From assembly GCF_024055795.1 (NCBI RefSeq), contig NZ_JAMXMY010000008.1, forward strand, positions 124,001 to 188,000: DNA of 64,000 nucleotides, in the 5' to 3' direction. Under the pieces are notes generated by a model, which had not been told where the DNA came from, made no database searches, and was given only the letters and a program-made list of their open reading frames with translations. Shown here one piece after another: positions 28,621-39,900 of this stretch (position 1 is the first letter of the stretch; every line of letters begins with the position of its first letter). Position numbers and translations under genes: made by a program. The stretch is from Actinoallomurus purpureus (lineage in GTDB: Bacteria > Actinomycetota > Actinomycetes > Streptosporangiales > Streptosporangiaceae).

Positions 28621-28678
28621 GCCCGTCGTCCCGGCGGTGTCGTCCGGAACCAGGCGGCCCTCTGGTCGTGCGGGAACG

Positions 28679-28897
28679 TCAGGCCTCGCCCTGGTCCGTG
28701 TCGGACCGGGCGCTCTCCTTCTGCTGCCGCTCCCAGTCGGCCTGCCGGAGCTCGTCCTCGCTCGGGGCCTCGATCTTCCGGATCTGCTTGTTCATCGAAC
28801 GGATCAGGAAGAAGAGCGTCACTCCCAGCGCGGCGACGACGAGGAAGGCCACCACGCCAGGCGTGACCTGGTCTTCGTTGACCGCGAGAAACATCAT
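28679..28897 (-). CDS. Small single-TM membrane protein downstream of mca
   Basis: A 72-aa protein: a short outer N-terminus, one membrane helix ([18 protein letters not shown]), then a charged cytoplasmic tail ([20 protein letters not shown]). The ATG at 28897 overlaps the mca stop by 4 bp (ATGA), so it is translated with mca. I recall small membrane proteins of this kind beside mca in actinomycetes but no function. The frame is usually hidden because a longer shadow frame runs through it. Confidence 0.78.
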   Translation of the reverse strand: MMFLAVNEDQVTPGVVAFLVVAALGVTLFFLIRSMNKQIRKIEAPSEDELRQADWERQQKESARSDTDQGEA

Positions 28898-29790
28898 GGC
28901 AGGCACACCTTCTCCCGGACGCCGGCGAACAGGTCGTCCTCCGGCAGCTCCGTGTCGACCAGGGAACGCGCCAAATGGTAGTCCTCGGTCGGCCATGCCT
29001 CGCGCTTGATCTCCGTCGGGCAGGCGAAGAAGGGCCCGTTCGGGTCGATCTGGGTGGCGTGCGCCAGCAGCGCCTGATCGCGCACCTCGAAGTAGTCGGC
29101 GCACGGCACGCGCGTGGTGATCTCCCACTGGAGCGGGCGGTCCTGCCAGCGCTTGAGCATCTCGTTGTAGGGCGACTCGAGCCCCGCCTTGATCATGGCC
29201 TCGTGCTCGGCTTCGAAGCGCTTCTGGTGGAAGGTCATGTGGTAGTAGAGCTTGAGGGGTTGCCACGGCTCTCCGGTGCCGGGGTAACGGTCGGGGTCGC
29301 CGGCCGCCTCGAACGCCTCCACCGAGACCTTGTGGCACATGATGTGGTCGGGGTGGGGATAGCCGCCGTTCTCGTCGTACGTCAGCATGACGTGCGGCCG
29401 GAACTCACGGACGGCCCGGACCAGCGGCTCGCTCGCGACCTCGATCGACTGCAGGGCGAAGCAGCCCTCCGGCAGCGGCGGCAGCGGATCGCCCTCCGGC
29501 AGCCCCGAGTCGACGAAGCCGAGCCACTGCTGCTCGACTCCGAGGATCTCCCGCGCCTTGGCCATCTCCTCCATGCGCACCGACGCGAGGTTGGCCTTGA
29601 TCTCCGGCTTCTCCATCGCGGGGTTCAGGATGTCGCCCCGCTCCCCGCCGGTGCAGGTGACCACGAGAACCTGAACTCCCTCGGCGGAGTAGCGCGCCAT
29701 CGTGGCGGCGCCCTTGCTCGACTCGTCGTCCGGATGAGCGTGGACGGCCATCAGGCGCAACGGCTCCGAACCGGTCGGTCTCTCGGACAA
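28894..29790 (-). CDS. mca: Mycothiol S-conjugate amidase
   Basis: Mca cleaves mycothiol S-conjugates of electrophiles, releasing a mercapturic acid for export and GlcN-inositol for recycling. The 298-aa zinc enzyme has the LmbE-family motif AHPDDES (His19, Asp22) and the third ligand in HPDH near residue 150. It also has TCTGGERGD and the Mca-typical long C-terminal region. TTG 29790 is the start (GGGGAG 6 bp upstream); the frame beyond it has no family match. Mycothiol restricts the organism to Actinobacteria. It is divergent from the DUF4307 gene. Confidence 0.92.
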   Translation of the reverse strand: MSERPTGSEPLRLMAVHAHPDDESSKGAATMARYSAEGVQVLVVTCTGGERGDILNPAMEKPEIKANLASVRMEEMAKAREILGVEQQWLGFVDSGLPEGDPLPPLPEGCFALQSIEVASEPLVRAVREFRPHVMLTYDENGGYPHPDHIMCHKVSVEAFEAAGDPDRYPGTGEPWQPLKLYYHMTFHQKRFEAEHEAMIKAGLESPYNEMLKRWQDRPLQWEITTRVPCADYFEVRDQALLAHATQIDPNGPFFACPTEIKREAWPTEDYHLARSLVDTELPEDDLFAGVREKVCLP

Positions 29791-30001
29791 CGTAGGCTCC
29801 CCGTCAGCGTAAGGTCGTAATCGTCGCGTGCGCGGTCCCGGAGGCGGGGCCGCTCCCGCAGATGGATTCTTCCGGAGAACACCGGCCCCCCGCACGGAGA
29901 TTCCCGCGCGCGGACACGGTAACGACCGCCACCGACATTCGAGGGAGGGATGCGGTGTTCGTCCTCGGCACCACCGCCGGGGCGGCCACGCCGCTACGCC
30001 G

Positions 30002-30367
30002 ATGAGCACGAGCAGTACCGCCCGCAAGGGGAACAAGGTGGCCTACGCGGTCATCGGCGTGCTGGTCTCGGTCTGCGCCGTGGGTTGGGCGATCATCGTG
30101 GGATACTCCGAAGGCAGTCCGGGCGTGACCCCGGAGGTCATCTCCTTCCAGCTGGCGGATCGTTCGGTCCGCGTGCACTACCAGATCAGCAAGCCGAAGG
30201 GCGATGACGTGCGCTGCGCCCTGGTCGCGTACGGCACCGACCACGGGGAGCTCGGCCGGGCCGAGGTCACCGTTCCGCGGGGGACCGGCAGCGTGGAGAG
30301 ACACCAGGAGCTGCCGACGTCATCGCGGGCGACGTCCGTGACCGTCAGGGACTGCCGCACAGGTTAA
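30002..30367 (+). CDS. DUF4307 family single-TM protein
   Basis: A 121-aa membrane protein. A short basic N-terminus, one TM helix ([23 protein letters not shown]) and a small extracytoplasmic beta domain ([35 protein letters not shown]) with two cysteines that could pair. The family has no known role. Its place between mca and greA is the same as in M. tuberculosis (Rv1081c between greA Rv1080c and mca Rv1082), which supports the call. ATG 30002 precedes the conserved part; the longer frame from 29828 is not supported. Confidence 0.85.
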   Translation: MSTSSTARKGNKVAYAVIGVLVSVCAVGWAIIVGYSEGSPGVTPEVISFQLADRSVRVHYQISKPKGDDVRCALVAYGTDHGELGRAEVTVPRGTGSVERHQELPTSSRATSVTVRDCRTG

Positions 30368-30374
30368 AAACGAC

Positions 30375-30387
30375 TTCCCACTGGGAA
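30375..30387. promoter_or_regulatory. 13-bp palindrome upstream of greA
   Basis: TTCCCA-C-TGGGAA at 30375-30387 is perfectly symmetric and lies 8 bp after the DUF4307 stop, 114 bp upstream of greA. It could be an operator; it is too short for a terminator. Around 30453 TAGCCT may serve as a -10. Confidence 0.35.
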
Positions 30388-30500
30388 ACAAAGATGAACG
30401 TCATAACGGCATAAAGCTCTCGTCCATCGGCTACTTCACGTTCAAATGCCGGTAGCCTAGAGAGTTCAACGGCCGCACTTCACGTGGATGAGGAGTACCC

Positions 30501-31001
30501 GTGACCGAGACCCGCAATGAGAACGTCACCTGGCTCACCCAGGAGGCGTACGACCGGCTCAAGGCAGAGCTGGACTACCTCACGGGCGAGGGCCGGATCG
30601 CGATCGCGCAGAAGATCGAGGCCGCTCGCGACGAAGGGGATCTGCGGGAGAACGGCGGATACCACGCGGCCAAGGAGGAGCAGGGCAAGCAGGAGGGCCG
30701 CGTCCTCCAGCTCCAGCAGATCCTGCAGAACGCCCGCGTGGGCGAGGCGCCGCGCACCGAAGGCGTGGTCGGCCCCGGCATGACCGTGACCGTGCAGTTC
30801 GTCGGCGACGACGAGGAGGTCACCTTCCTGCTGGCCTCCCGCGAAGAGAGCGGCGCCCCGATCGACGTCTACTCCCCCAAGTCCCCGCTCGGCGCCGCGA
30901 TCAATGGCAAGAAGGTCGGCGAGAAGGCCAAATACAACCTGCCGAACGGCCGGAGCATGCAGGTCGAGATCCTCGACGCCACGCCGTACGCCGGCGGCTG
31001 A
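30501..31001 (+). CDS. greA: Transcription elongation factor GreA
   Basis: GreA rescues backtracked RNA polymerase by stimulating transcript cleavage through the secondary channel. This 166-aa protein has the N-terminal coiled coil with acidic tip residues (AARDEGDLRENGGYHAAKEE; the Asp-Glu pair promotes cleavage) and the C-terminal FKBP-like domain (SPKSPLGAAINGKKVGE). GTG 30501 follows GAGGAG by 7 bp. The N-terminal LTQEAYDRLKAELDYL fits the family. Confidence 0.96.
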   Translation: MTETRNENVTWLTQEAYDRLKAELDYLTGEGRIAIAQKIEAARDEGDLRENGGYHAAKEEQGKQEGRVLQLQQILQNARVGEAPRTEGVVGPGMTVTVQFVGDDEEVTFLLASREESGAPIDVYSPKSPLGAAINGKKVGEKAKYNLPNGRSMQVEILDATPYAGG

Positions 31002-31080
31002 GGCACCACTGCCGACACGCACGGCCCCCCGCCTGGCCCGCATCGACTCCTCCGCGCCGAGGACGACCAATGGCCGTACC

Positions 31081-31119
31081 CGTCATCGCCCGCACGTCCG
31101 CGACGTGCGGGCGATGACG
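31081..31119 (+). terminator. Strong hairpin terminator after greA
   Basis: A perfect 17-bp stem (31081-31097 with 31103-31119) and 5-nt loop, 80 bp after the greA stop and followed by TTCGTT. It could also work for the convergent lrp gene. Confidence 0.85.
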
Positions 31120-31138
31120 TTCGTTCCGGGGGCCGGGC

Positions 31139-31315
31139 GACGCCTCGTACGCGCGTTTCTCGGGCCGCACGCGCGCCGCGTGACCACGCCCGGTCCTGAG
31201 ACACGCGCCCATGTCCGCCAAAGGTGGCGCCCGACGCCCCGTATGCGCGTTTCTCCCGGCCCGCCGGTGCGCGCCACGTCCGCCAGGGCGCACCGACGGC
31301 CCGTACGGGCGCGTC

Positions 31316-31321
<6 letters not shown>
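31139..31321. repeat. Degenerate repeats between greA and lrp, reaching the lrp stop codon
   Basis: Three diverged copies of a block reading roughly CCGTAYGCGCGTTTCTC occur near 31148, 31238 and 31303, separated by GC-rich spacers with CGCCACGTCCGCC-like segments. The last copy contains the stop codon of the lrp gene (31316-31318, minus strand). The 314-bp gap holds no other gene I can support. Confidence 0.5.
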
Positions 31322-33153
<1,832 letters not shown>

Positions 33154-33307
33154 TCGGCGAGGACCGGACCCGCCGGAGATCCACCGCAATGGCGCGGCAA
33201 AGAATTCTCCAAGCCGGCATGACCCGATCCGGTTCCGCCCTTTCCTGGGCCGGGTCGGGTAAAGCGGCGAGTTGCCCTTATCGCCGGTTTACCGTCAGGC
33301 TGGGGCG

Positions 33308-34735
33308 GTGAGCCATTCCTCCCGGATCACCGCGAGCGCACTGGTCCTCAGCCTCCTCACGGCCTGCTCGGCCAACCAGGCCACCGGCCGGTCACCGGCA
33401 TCCCGGGCGGCCTCCGCCGCATCGGCCGCCGGAGCCGCGAGCGCCGGGGACCCTTACGTCCCCGGTGACGGCAACGGCGGCTACGACGTGCAGCACTACG
33501 ACCTGGACCTGCGCATCACCCCGCGCGCCACGCCCGAACTGACCGGCACCGCGACCATCACCGCGGTCGCCACCGGCGCGCTGGCCCGCTTCGACCTGGA
33601 CCTCACCGGGCTCACCGTCTCGAAGGTGACGGTCGGCGGCACGGCCGCCGCGTTCAGCCGCTCCGGGAGCGAGCTGGTCATCACCGCACCCGCGCCGATC
33701 GCACGGGGCGGGCGGTTCGCCGTCCGCGTCGAGTACTCCGGGACCCCGCGTGTGATCGACGATCCGGTGCTCGGCCGGTACGGCTGGATCCCCACCTCGG
33801 ACGGGGTCTTCACCGGCGACGAACCGAGCGGGGCGCACACGTGGTTCCCCTCCAACGACCACCCGGAGGACAAGGCCACGTTCGGTTTCCGCGTCACCGT
33901 CCCGCATGGGTTGAACGCGATCGCCAACGGCCGGTGGACCGGCACGCGCACCAGCGGCGGCTCGACGACCTCCACCTGGCGCGAGGACACCCCGATGGCG
34001 ACCTATCTGGCGATGGTCGACGTGGGGCGGTTCAAGGTCCGCACCGGCCGCACGCCCGGCGGCGTCCCGGTGTACGCGGCGGTCGATCCGGCGGTCACCA
34101 CGACCACCGTGGACAAGCTCTTCGAGACGACCGCACGGGTCACCGACACGTGGGCGAAACTGTTCGGCCCGTATCCGTTCGGTCTCACCGGGGGCGTCGT
34201 CGACGACGTTCAGGTGGGCTTCGCGTTGGAGACACAGACCAAGCCGGAGTACAGCGGAGCCATGGGCGCCGATCCCACCACCATCGCGCACGAACTGTCG
34301 CACCAGTGGTTCGGCGACAGCGTCACGGTCGCCCGATGGAGCGACATCTGGCTCAATGAGGGCTTCGCCACGTACGCCGAGTGGATGTGGGGCGAGCGGA
34401 GCGGTTCCGGCACATCGGTGCAGACGCAGTTCGACCAGCGCTATCGGCAGGCCGACAGCCCCGACCTGTGGTCCGTGGCCCCGGCCGAGCCGGGGCGCGC
34501 CCGGTTGTTCGGCCGCTCGGTGTACGAGCGCGGCGCGATGACCCTGCACGCGCTGCGCCAGAAGGTGGGCGACGCGAAGTTCTTCGCGATCCTGCGGACC
34601 TGGACGAGCGAGCACCGGTACGGGAACGCCACCACTCCGCAGTTCGTCGCGCTCGCCGAACGGATCTCCGGCAAGGACCTCGGCAGATTCTTTCAGGTCT
34701 GGCTGTACGGAAAGACCCGCCCGACCGTGTGGTGA
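33308..34735 (+). CDS. M1-family metallopeptidase lipoprotein 1
   Basis: A 475-aa lipoprotein of the aminopeptidase N (M1) family. The signal ends in a lipobox (LLTAC, Cys20). The beta-sandwich domain is followed by the thermolysin-like domain with zinc site HELSH (His328, Glu329, His332) and the third ligand Glu351 in NEGFATYAEW. At 475 aa it lacks the long helical C-terminal domain of PepN. GTG 33308 gives the lipoprotein signal directly. The next gene is a paralogue about 100 bp downstream. Confidence 0.9.
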   Translation: MSHSSRITASALVLSLLTACSANQATGRSPASRAASAASAAGAASAGDPYVPGDGNGGYDVQHYDLDLRITPRATPELTGTATITAVATGALARFDLDLTGLTVSKVTVGGTAAAFSRSGSELVITAPAPIARGGRFAVRVEYSGTPRVIDDPVLGRYGWIPTSDGVFTGDEPSGAHTWFPSNDHPEDKATFGFRVTVPHGLNAIANGRWTGTRTSGGSTTSTWREDTPMATYLAMVDVGRFKVRTGRTPGGVPVYAAVDPAVTTTTVDKLFETTARVTDTWAKLFGPYPFGLTGGVVDDVQVGFALETQTKPEYSGAMGADPTTIAHELSHQWFGDSVTVARWSDIWLNEGFATYAEWMWGERSGSGTSVQTQFDQRYRQADSPDLWSVAPAEPGRARLFGRSVYERGAMTLHALRQKVGDAKFFAILRTWTSEHRYGNATTPQFVALAERISGKDLGRFFQVWLYGKTRPTVW

Positions 34736-34833
34736 CCACCGATGGAAGCCTTGTGGTCACCGATGACAGGGAGCATGCTGTGTCCCGCGTTACCCCTCGG
34801 GCGTTGCGCCACAAAAAACAACTGGAGAGCTGC

Positions 34834-36312
34834 ATGGCAAGGCTTACCCCACGAGCTGTCTCGATCGCCGCCATCCTGGCGGCGGCCGGCCTGCTCACCC
34901 CCCTGTCCGCGGCCGAGGCCCAGAGCGGTTTCCGCCCGGGTGCGCCCGGCGCCGGGGACCCGTACTTCCCCGACATGGGGAACGGCGGCTACGTCGCCCG
35001 GCACTACAGCCTGTCGCTCGCGTACGACTCCGGCACGAAGGCGATCAACGCGCACGCCAGGATCTCCGCGACCGCGACGCAGAACCTGTCCCGGTTCGAC
35101 CTGGACTTCCTCGGCCCGCTGAAGATCAGCAAGCTGAGAGTCGACGGGCACACGGCGAAGTACACGCGCACGGGCGTGCAGGAGCTGGTGATCACGCCTC
35201 CGCACGGCCTGCGCAAGGGGCGGTCGTTCACGGTGGACGTCGCCTATTCCGGCGTGCCGCAGATGATCAATGACAAGGCGCTCGGCGTCTCGGGCTGGAT
35301 CGGCACGCACGACGGCGCGGTGGCGCTCTCACAGCCGTTCGGCTCGGCGACCTGGTATCCGGTCAACGACAGCACCCATGACAAGGCGACCTACGACTTC
35401 ACCATCACGGTGCCGAAGGGCCTGAAGGCGCTGGCCAACGGCGAGCCCGCCGGGACCCGCACGCACGGATCGACCACGACGTTCCGCTGGGTCGACCGGC
35501 AGCCGACCGCCAGCGAGCTCGTCATGGTGGCGATCGGCCACTTCGACGTCAAGGACACCCGCACGCCGAGCGGTCTGCGCAACATCACCGCCGTCGACCC
35601 GGCCGCGGTCAAGCCGGCGGCCCGGGCCACCGCCACGGACGGCACCGACCGCCGGCGCCTCCGTGCGGTCCCCGTGCCCACCCCCTCCGGCGACTTCAAC
35701 ACGGCGACCGCCGACGTCATCGAATGGGAGCAGGAGCTCTACGGCCGCTACCCGTTCGGCTCCGTCGGCGGCATCGACGTGCTCGCCCCGAACGTCGGCT
35801 ACTCCCTGGAGACGCAGGGCCGTCCGGTCTACGCGCGGCGTGCGGCCGGCGCGCTGCCGAGCGCGGACCTGCTCGCCCACGAGCTGGGGCACCAGTGGTT
35901 CGGGGACTCCGTCACGCCGGCGCAGTGGAAGCACATCTGGCTGAACGAGGGGTTCGCGACCTACACCGAGTGGCTGTACAGCGAGCAGCACGGCGGCAAG
36001 ACGGCGCAGCAGCTGTTCGACGAGGCGTACGCCTCCGCGAGCACCGACTGGAGCGGCAAGGTCGCCGACCCGGGCCGTGACCACATCTTCGACGACCTCG
36101 TCTACACGCGGGGCGCGATGGCCATCCACCAGATCCGCAGGGCCGTCGGCGACGAGGTGTTCTTCAGGCTGCTCAAGGCGTGGCCGGCGGCGCACCGCTA
36201 CGGCAACGACACCACGGCGCAGTTCATCGCCTTCACCGAGCACTTCGCCCACAAGGACCTGGACAAGCTGTTCAAGACGTGGGTCTACAGCGAGGGCAAG
36301 CCCGCCCTCTGA
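34834..36312 (+). CDS. M1-family metallopeptidase 2, secreted
   Basis: A 492-aa paralogue of the preceding protein. It has a cleavable Sec signal (AAILAAAGLLTPLSAAEAQ) instead of a lipobox, so it should be released. The zinc site is HELGHQWFGDS, with the third ligand in NEGFATYTEW. An insert after the beta-sandwich (AARATATDGTDRRRLRAVPV) is absent from paralogue 1. GGAGAG lies 5 bp before ATG 34834. The pair probably arose by tandem duplication and then split into anchored and soluble forms. Confidence 0.92.
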   Translation: MARLTPRAVSIAAILAAAGLLTPLSAAEAQSGFRPGAPGAGDPYFPDMGNGGYVARHYSLSLAYDSGTKAINAHARISATATQNLSRFDLDFLGPLKISKLRVDGHTAKYTRTGVQELVITPPHGLRKGRSFTVDVAYSGVPQMINDKALGVSGWIGTHDGAVALSQPFGSATWYPVNDSTHDKATYDFTITVPKGLKALANGEPAGTRTHGSTTTFRWVDRQPTASELVMVAIGHFDVKDTRTPSGLRNITAVDPAAVKPAARATATDGTDRRRLRAVPVPTPSGDFNTATADVIEWEQELYGRYPFGSVGGIDVLAPNVGYSLETQGRPVYARRAAGALPSADLLAHELGHQWFGDSVTPAQWKHIWLNEGFATYTEWLYSEQHGGKTAQQLFDEAYASASTDWSGKVADPGRDHIFDDLVYTRGAMAIHQIRRAVGDEVFFRLLKAWPAAHRYGNDTTAQFIAFTEHFAHKDLDKLFKTWVYSEGKPAL

Positions 36313-36332
36313 GCAGGGCACCGGCACGAAAG

Positions 36333-36365
36333 CGACCCGGCGGCCTCCCCGAGGCCGCCGGGTCG
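36333..36365. terminator. Bidirectional terminator between M1 peptidase 2 and drrB
   Basis: A perfect 15-bp stem (36333-36347 with 36351-36365) with CCC loop, extended by a G-T and an A-T pair. It is 20 bp after the peptidase stop and 36 bp from the convergent permease stop. Confidence 0.88.
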
Positions 36366-36400
36366 TTCGATGCCCGGGTCGTCGTGCCCGTCCCGGCGGG

Positions 36401-37177
36401 TCAGCGGCTGGCGGCCTTCTTGTACTGACGGACGCCGAGGAGCAGGAAGACCAGTGTGATCCCGACGATCCAGGCCACCGACTGCAGGGCCGGCGTGGCG
36501 ACGGCCCGCCCGTGGCCGTAGAACATGGCGCGCAACGCGTCGTTCATGGTCGTCACTGGGCTGTACCGGACGACCTGCTGGAGCCAGCCGGGCAGGCTGT
36601 TCATGGTGACGAAGCCGTTGCTCAGGAAGGTCAGCGGGAAGATCCAGATCATGCCGGCCATGTTGGCCGCCTCGACCGATTTCACGCCCAGGCCGATCAC
36701 GGTCCCGATCGAGGAGAACGCGAACGCGAAGGCGATCAGCAGGAGGATGCCGCCGATCGCCGACGCCACGCCGTTCTGGAACCGGAACCCGACGGCGTAT
36801 CCCGCCGCGATCATGATGAGCAGCGTCAGCGTGTTACGCGCCGCCTCCGCGACCAGCCGGCCGACCAGCACCGCCGACCGGGTCATCGGCAGCGACCGGA
36901 ACCGGTCGATCAGCCCCTTGTGCAGGTCGTCGGCGAGCCCGACGGAGGTGCCCGCGGTGGCGAACGCCATGGTCTGCACGAAGATCGCGGGCATCATGTA
37001 GTTCTTGTAGTCCATGCCCGGGATCTTGATCGCGTTGGCGAAGACCACCGTGAACAGCAGGATGAAGATGATCGGCTGCATGATCGAGAAGAACAGCAGC
37101 TCGGGGATCCGCGTCGTGTGCCTCAGATGACGCCGGGTGATGACCGCCGCGTCGGCGACGGCGTACGGAACGCTCAT
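36401..37177 (-). CDS. ABC-2 type exporter permease, DrrB-like
   Basis: A 258-aa ABC-2 permease with six hydrophobic segments (PIIFILLFTVVFANAI, LTLLIMIAAGYAVGF, GGILLLIAFAFAFSSIG and others). It carries the family loop TAGTSVGLADDLHKGLIDRFRSLPM and the C-terminal MAGMIWIFPLTFLSNGFV region. The DrrB group exports drugs or lipids with a separate ATPase. It starts 5 bp after the DrrA-type gene ends, so the two form one operon. Substrate unknown. Confidence 0.92.
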   Translation of the reverse strand: MSVPYAVADAAVITRRHLRHTTRIPELLFFSIMQPIIFILLFTVVFANAIKIPGMDYKNYMMPAIFVQTMAFATAGTSVGLADDLHKGLIDRFRSLPMTRSAVLVGRLVAEAARNTLTLLIMIAAGYAVGFRFQNGVASAIGGILLLIAFAFAFSSIGTVIGLGVKSVEAANMAGMIWIFPLTFLSNGFVTMNSLPGWLQQVVRYSPVTTMNDALRAMFYGHGRAVATPALQSVAWIVGITLVFLLLGVRQYKKAASR

Positions 37178-37182
37178 GGGGA

Positions 37183-38130
37183 CTACTCCTCGTCGGCGGC
37201 GTGACCGGTCAGGGACAGGAAGACCTCGTCGAGCGTGGGGCGGCGCAACGCCAGATCCTGTGCCTCCACTCCCGCGGTGTCCAACTCACGGACGACCTCG
37301 ACGAGGGCCCGCGTGCCACCGGTGACCTGGACCGTCACCAGATGGCTGTCCTCGTCGACGACGGGCTCGGCGGCGGCGACCCGGCGCAGCGCGCCGGCGG
37401 CCTTCGCCAACTCCGACCGGTCGGCGACGGTCAGCTCCACCCGCTCGCCCCCGACCTGGGCCTTCAGCTCGTCCGCCGTGCCATTGGCGATCACCTTGCC
37501 CCGGTCGATGATCGCGATGTCGTCGGCCAGCGCGTCGGCCTCTTCGAGGTACTGCGTGGTGAGCAGCAGAGTGGAACCCTCGCGGACCAGCTCGCGGATG
37601 ACGTCCCACATGCCGAGGCGGCTGCGCGGATCCAGGCCGGTGGTCGGCTCATCGAGGAAGATGACCTGCGGCCTGGCGACGAGGCTCGCGGCGAGGTCGA
37701 GACGCCGGCGCATCCCCCCGGAGTACGTCTTGGTGACCCGGTCGGCCGCGTCGCTCAGGGCGAACCGCTCGAGCAGCTCCCCGGCGCGCTCACGGGCGGG
37801 CTTGGCGCCCAGGTGGTAGAGCCGGCCGACCATCTCGAGGTTCTCCCGGCCGGTGAGGTGCTCATCGACTGCGGCGTACTGCCCGGACAACCCGATGATC
37901 TTGCGAACGGCGCCGGGCTCACGGCCGACGTCATGCCCGGCGACCGAGGCGTGACCCGCGTCCGGGCGCAGCAGCGTGGTGAGAATGCGGACCGTCGTGG
38001 TCTTACCCGCGCCGTTGGGGCCGAGCAGACCGAGAACGGTGCCGGCCGGCACGCGGAGGTCCACGCCGTCCAGCGCCGTGACCTTTCCGTAGTGCTTGGC
38101 CAGTCCTTCGGCAACGATGATGTCGGACAC
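37183..38130 (-). CDS. ABC exporter ATPase, DrrA-like
   Basis: A 315-aa ATPase of the daunorubicin-resistance (DrrA) family. It has Walker A GPNGAGKTTT, signature YSGGMRRRLDLA, Walker B VIFLDEPTTGLDP and the family's extra C-terminal domain (RRPTLDEVFLSLTGHA). GTG 38130 follows GGGGGA. It powers the adjacent permease. No regulator is beside it, and about 380 bp of repeat-rich DNA lies upstream. Confidence 0.94.
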   Translation of the reverse strand: MSDIIVAEGLAKHYGKVTALDGVDLRVPAGTVLGLLGPNGAGKTTTVRILTTLLRPDAGHASVAGHDVGREPGAVRKIIGLSGQYAAVDEHLTGRENLEMVGRLYHLGAKPARERAGELLERFALSDAADRVTKTYSGGMRRRLDLAASLVARPQVIFLDEPTTGLDPRSRLGMWDVIRELVREGSTLLLTTQYLEEADALADDIAIIDRGKVIANGTADELKAQVGGERVELTVADRSELAKAAGALRRVAAAEPVVDEDSHLVTVQVTGGTRALVEVVRELDTAGVEAQDLALRRPTLDEVFLSLTGHAADEE

Positions 38131-38341
38131 TCTGGTCCCCCGCGTAGAACGGAAGTGGGATTTCCGCCAGTGATATCAGACGCCTACGACACTCCCGGCG
38201 TGGCTGATCGCGCCACGACCGTACGTGGCACCCGAACCCGACACAACCGATTAACCGGCTCTGACCGGACTGGGACGCGGGCGGGGTGAAGCCGACGGCG
38301 TGACCTGCAGGTCAGCGGGCAGCCGGGCGTGGGCATGCGAC

Positions 38342-38516
38342 GCGGACGGCAGGGTATGCGGACGGCAGGGCGTGCGGACGGCAGGGCCCTCGCCGCGCGG
38401 CCGGGTGTGGCGGACGACGCGGCCCTCGCCGCGCGGTCAGGTGACGCCGACGACGACAGGCCCTCGTTGCGTGGTCGGGTGGAGCCGATGACGACGCCGC
38501 CCTCGGCGGATGGTCA
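38342..38516. repeat. Two repeat families between drrA and ilvA
   Basis: Three 16-bp units GCGGACGGCAGGG plus three bases start at 38342, 38358 and 38374. They run into four diverged units of 36-39 bp beginning CCCTCG (38387, 38423, 38461, 38500) that share GCGYGGTCRGGTG and GACGACG. The last unit contains the stop codon of the threonine dehydratase gene (38514-38516, minus strand). No gene is supported in 38131-38513. Confidence 0.75.
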
Positions 38517-39725
38517 GGTGAAGCTGAGGGTGTAACCCTCGGCGCGCAGGCGGCCGAGCACCTCGTCACAGTGGTCCGGCCCCCGGGTCTCCAGGTGCAG
38601 CAGCACCTCGGCCTCGTCGACGTTCAACCGGGCGGCGGTTCGCTGGTGGACGACGTCCAGGACGTTGACCTCCAGCTCGGCGAGCTCGCCCAGCAGCGTC
38701 ACGAGCGCGCCCGGCCGGTCCCGGAGCCGTACGCGGAACATCAGGTAGCGGCCTGCCACCGCCAGGCCGTGGCGGAGCACCTTCGACAGCAGCAGCGGGT
38801 CGATGTTCCCGCCGGACAGCACCGTCACCACGGGCGGCTCGAACATCTGGGGCCGGTCCAGCAACGCGGCCACACCGACCGCGCCGGCGGGCTCGACGAC
38901 CTGCTTGGAACGTTCTAGGCAGTTCAGCATGGCCTGGGACAGGGTCTCCTCCGAGACGGTGACGACGGAGTCGACGAGCTTGGAGACCAGCTCGAACGTG
39001 AGGTCGCCCGGCCGGCCGACCGCGATGCCGTCGGCCATGGTGCCGGACGGCTCCACGGCCACGGGGCGACCGGCGGCCAGCGACGGCGGGAAGGCCGCCG
39101 CGCGCTCCGCCTGCGCGCCGATCACCCGGACGTCGGGCCTGGCCTCCTTGACGGCGGCGGCGATGCCCGCGATCAGGCCTCCGCCCCCGACCGGCACGAC
39201 GATGGTGCGGACCTCCGGGCACTGCTCGAGGATCTCCAGGCCGACCGTGCCCTGCCCCGCCACCACGTCGGGATGGTCGAACGGATGGATGAACACGGCG
39301 CCGTTGTCGCGGGCGTAGGCCTTCGCGGCCGCCAGGCAGGCGTCCACACCGGGCCCGCCGAAGACCACTTCCGCGCCGTACGCCCGGGTCGCGGCGACCT
39401 TCGGCAGTGGAGCGCCCTCGGGCATGAAGACGACGCTCCTGCCACCGAGCAGTGTGGCGGCCAACGCCACGCCCTGCGCGTGGTTACCGGCGCTGGCCGC
39501 GACCACGCCGCGCGCCCGCTCCTCCTCGGTCAGGCGGGCGATGCGGACGTACGCCCCGCGTGCCTTGAACGACCCCGCGCGCTGGAGATTCTCACACTTG
39601 AGCAGGACCGGGCCGCCGACCTTGGCCGACAGCGACCGGGACTCCAGGATCGGCGTCGTCACGGTGACATCACGCAGCAACTCGCGAGCCGCACGAACAT
39701 CATCCGCACTGACAGGACCGCTCAT
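38514..39725 (-). CDS. ilvA: Threonine ammonia-lyase (threonine dehydratase)
   Basis: A PLP enzyme that deaminates threonine to 2-oxobutanoate. The 403-aa protein has the PLP lysine in AGSFKARGA (Lys54), the phosphate-binding loop VPVGGGGLIAG, ASAGNHAQG and a C-terminal ACT domain (DRPGALVTLLGELAELEVNVLDV). A single short ACT domain is typical of catabolic or actinomycete forms, so isoleucine feedback is less certain. ATG 39725 follows GGGAGA; the longer frame to 39809 is not supported. The stop codon lies inside a minisatellite. Confidence 0.93.
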   Translation of the reverse strand: MSGPVSADDVRAARELLRDVTVTTPILESRSLSAKVGGPVLLKCENLQRAGSFKARGAYVRIARLTEEERARGVVAASAGNHAQGVALAATLLGGRSVVFMPEGAPLPKVAATRAYGAEVVFGGPGVDACLAAAKAYARDNGAVFIHPFDHPDVVAGQGTVGLEILEQCPEVRTIVVPVGGGGLIAGIAAAVKEARPDVRVIGAQAERAAAFPPSLAAGRPVAVEPSGTMADGIAVGRPGDLTFELVSKLVDSVVTVSEETLSQAMLNCLERSKQVVEPAGAVGVAALLDRPQMFEPPVVTVLSGGNIDPLLLSKVLRHGLAVAGRYLMFRVRLRDRPGALVTLLGELAELEVNVLDVVHQRTAARLNVDEAEVLLHLETRGPDHCDEVLGRLRAEGYTLSFT

Positions 39726-39900
39726 GCCAAGAGTCTCCCACGGCGACGATCGGGTTCGACGCGAGCCTGGCACCGGCGGTGTCGCCCCGTGGCGGCCCGG
39801 TCGCCGCATCCGGCGTCGGCGAAGCCGGTGACGAGCCCGCCGAGCGGCGGCGGCTCGCCCTCCCGTACACGGACGCGACCGGCACCGGACGGCTGACGGG

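Noticed and set aside
28407-28678. Coding frames between the PAP2 gene and the small membrane gene
   Set aside because: They arise from the degenerate repeats and share no reading frame or family signal.
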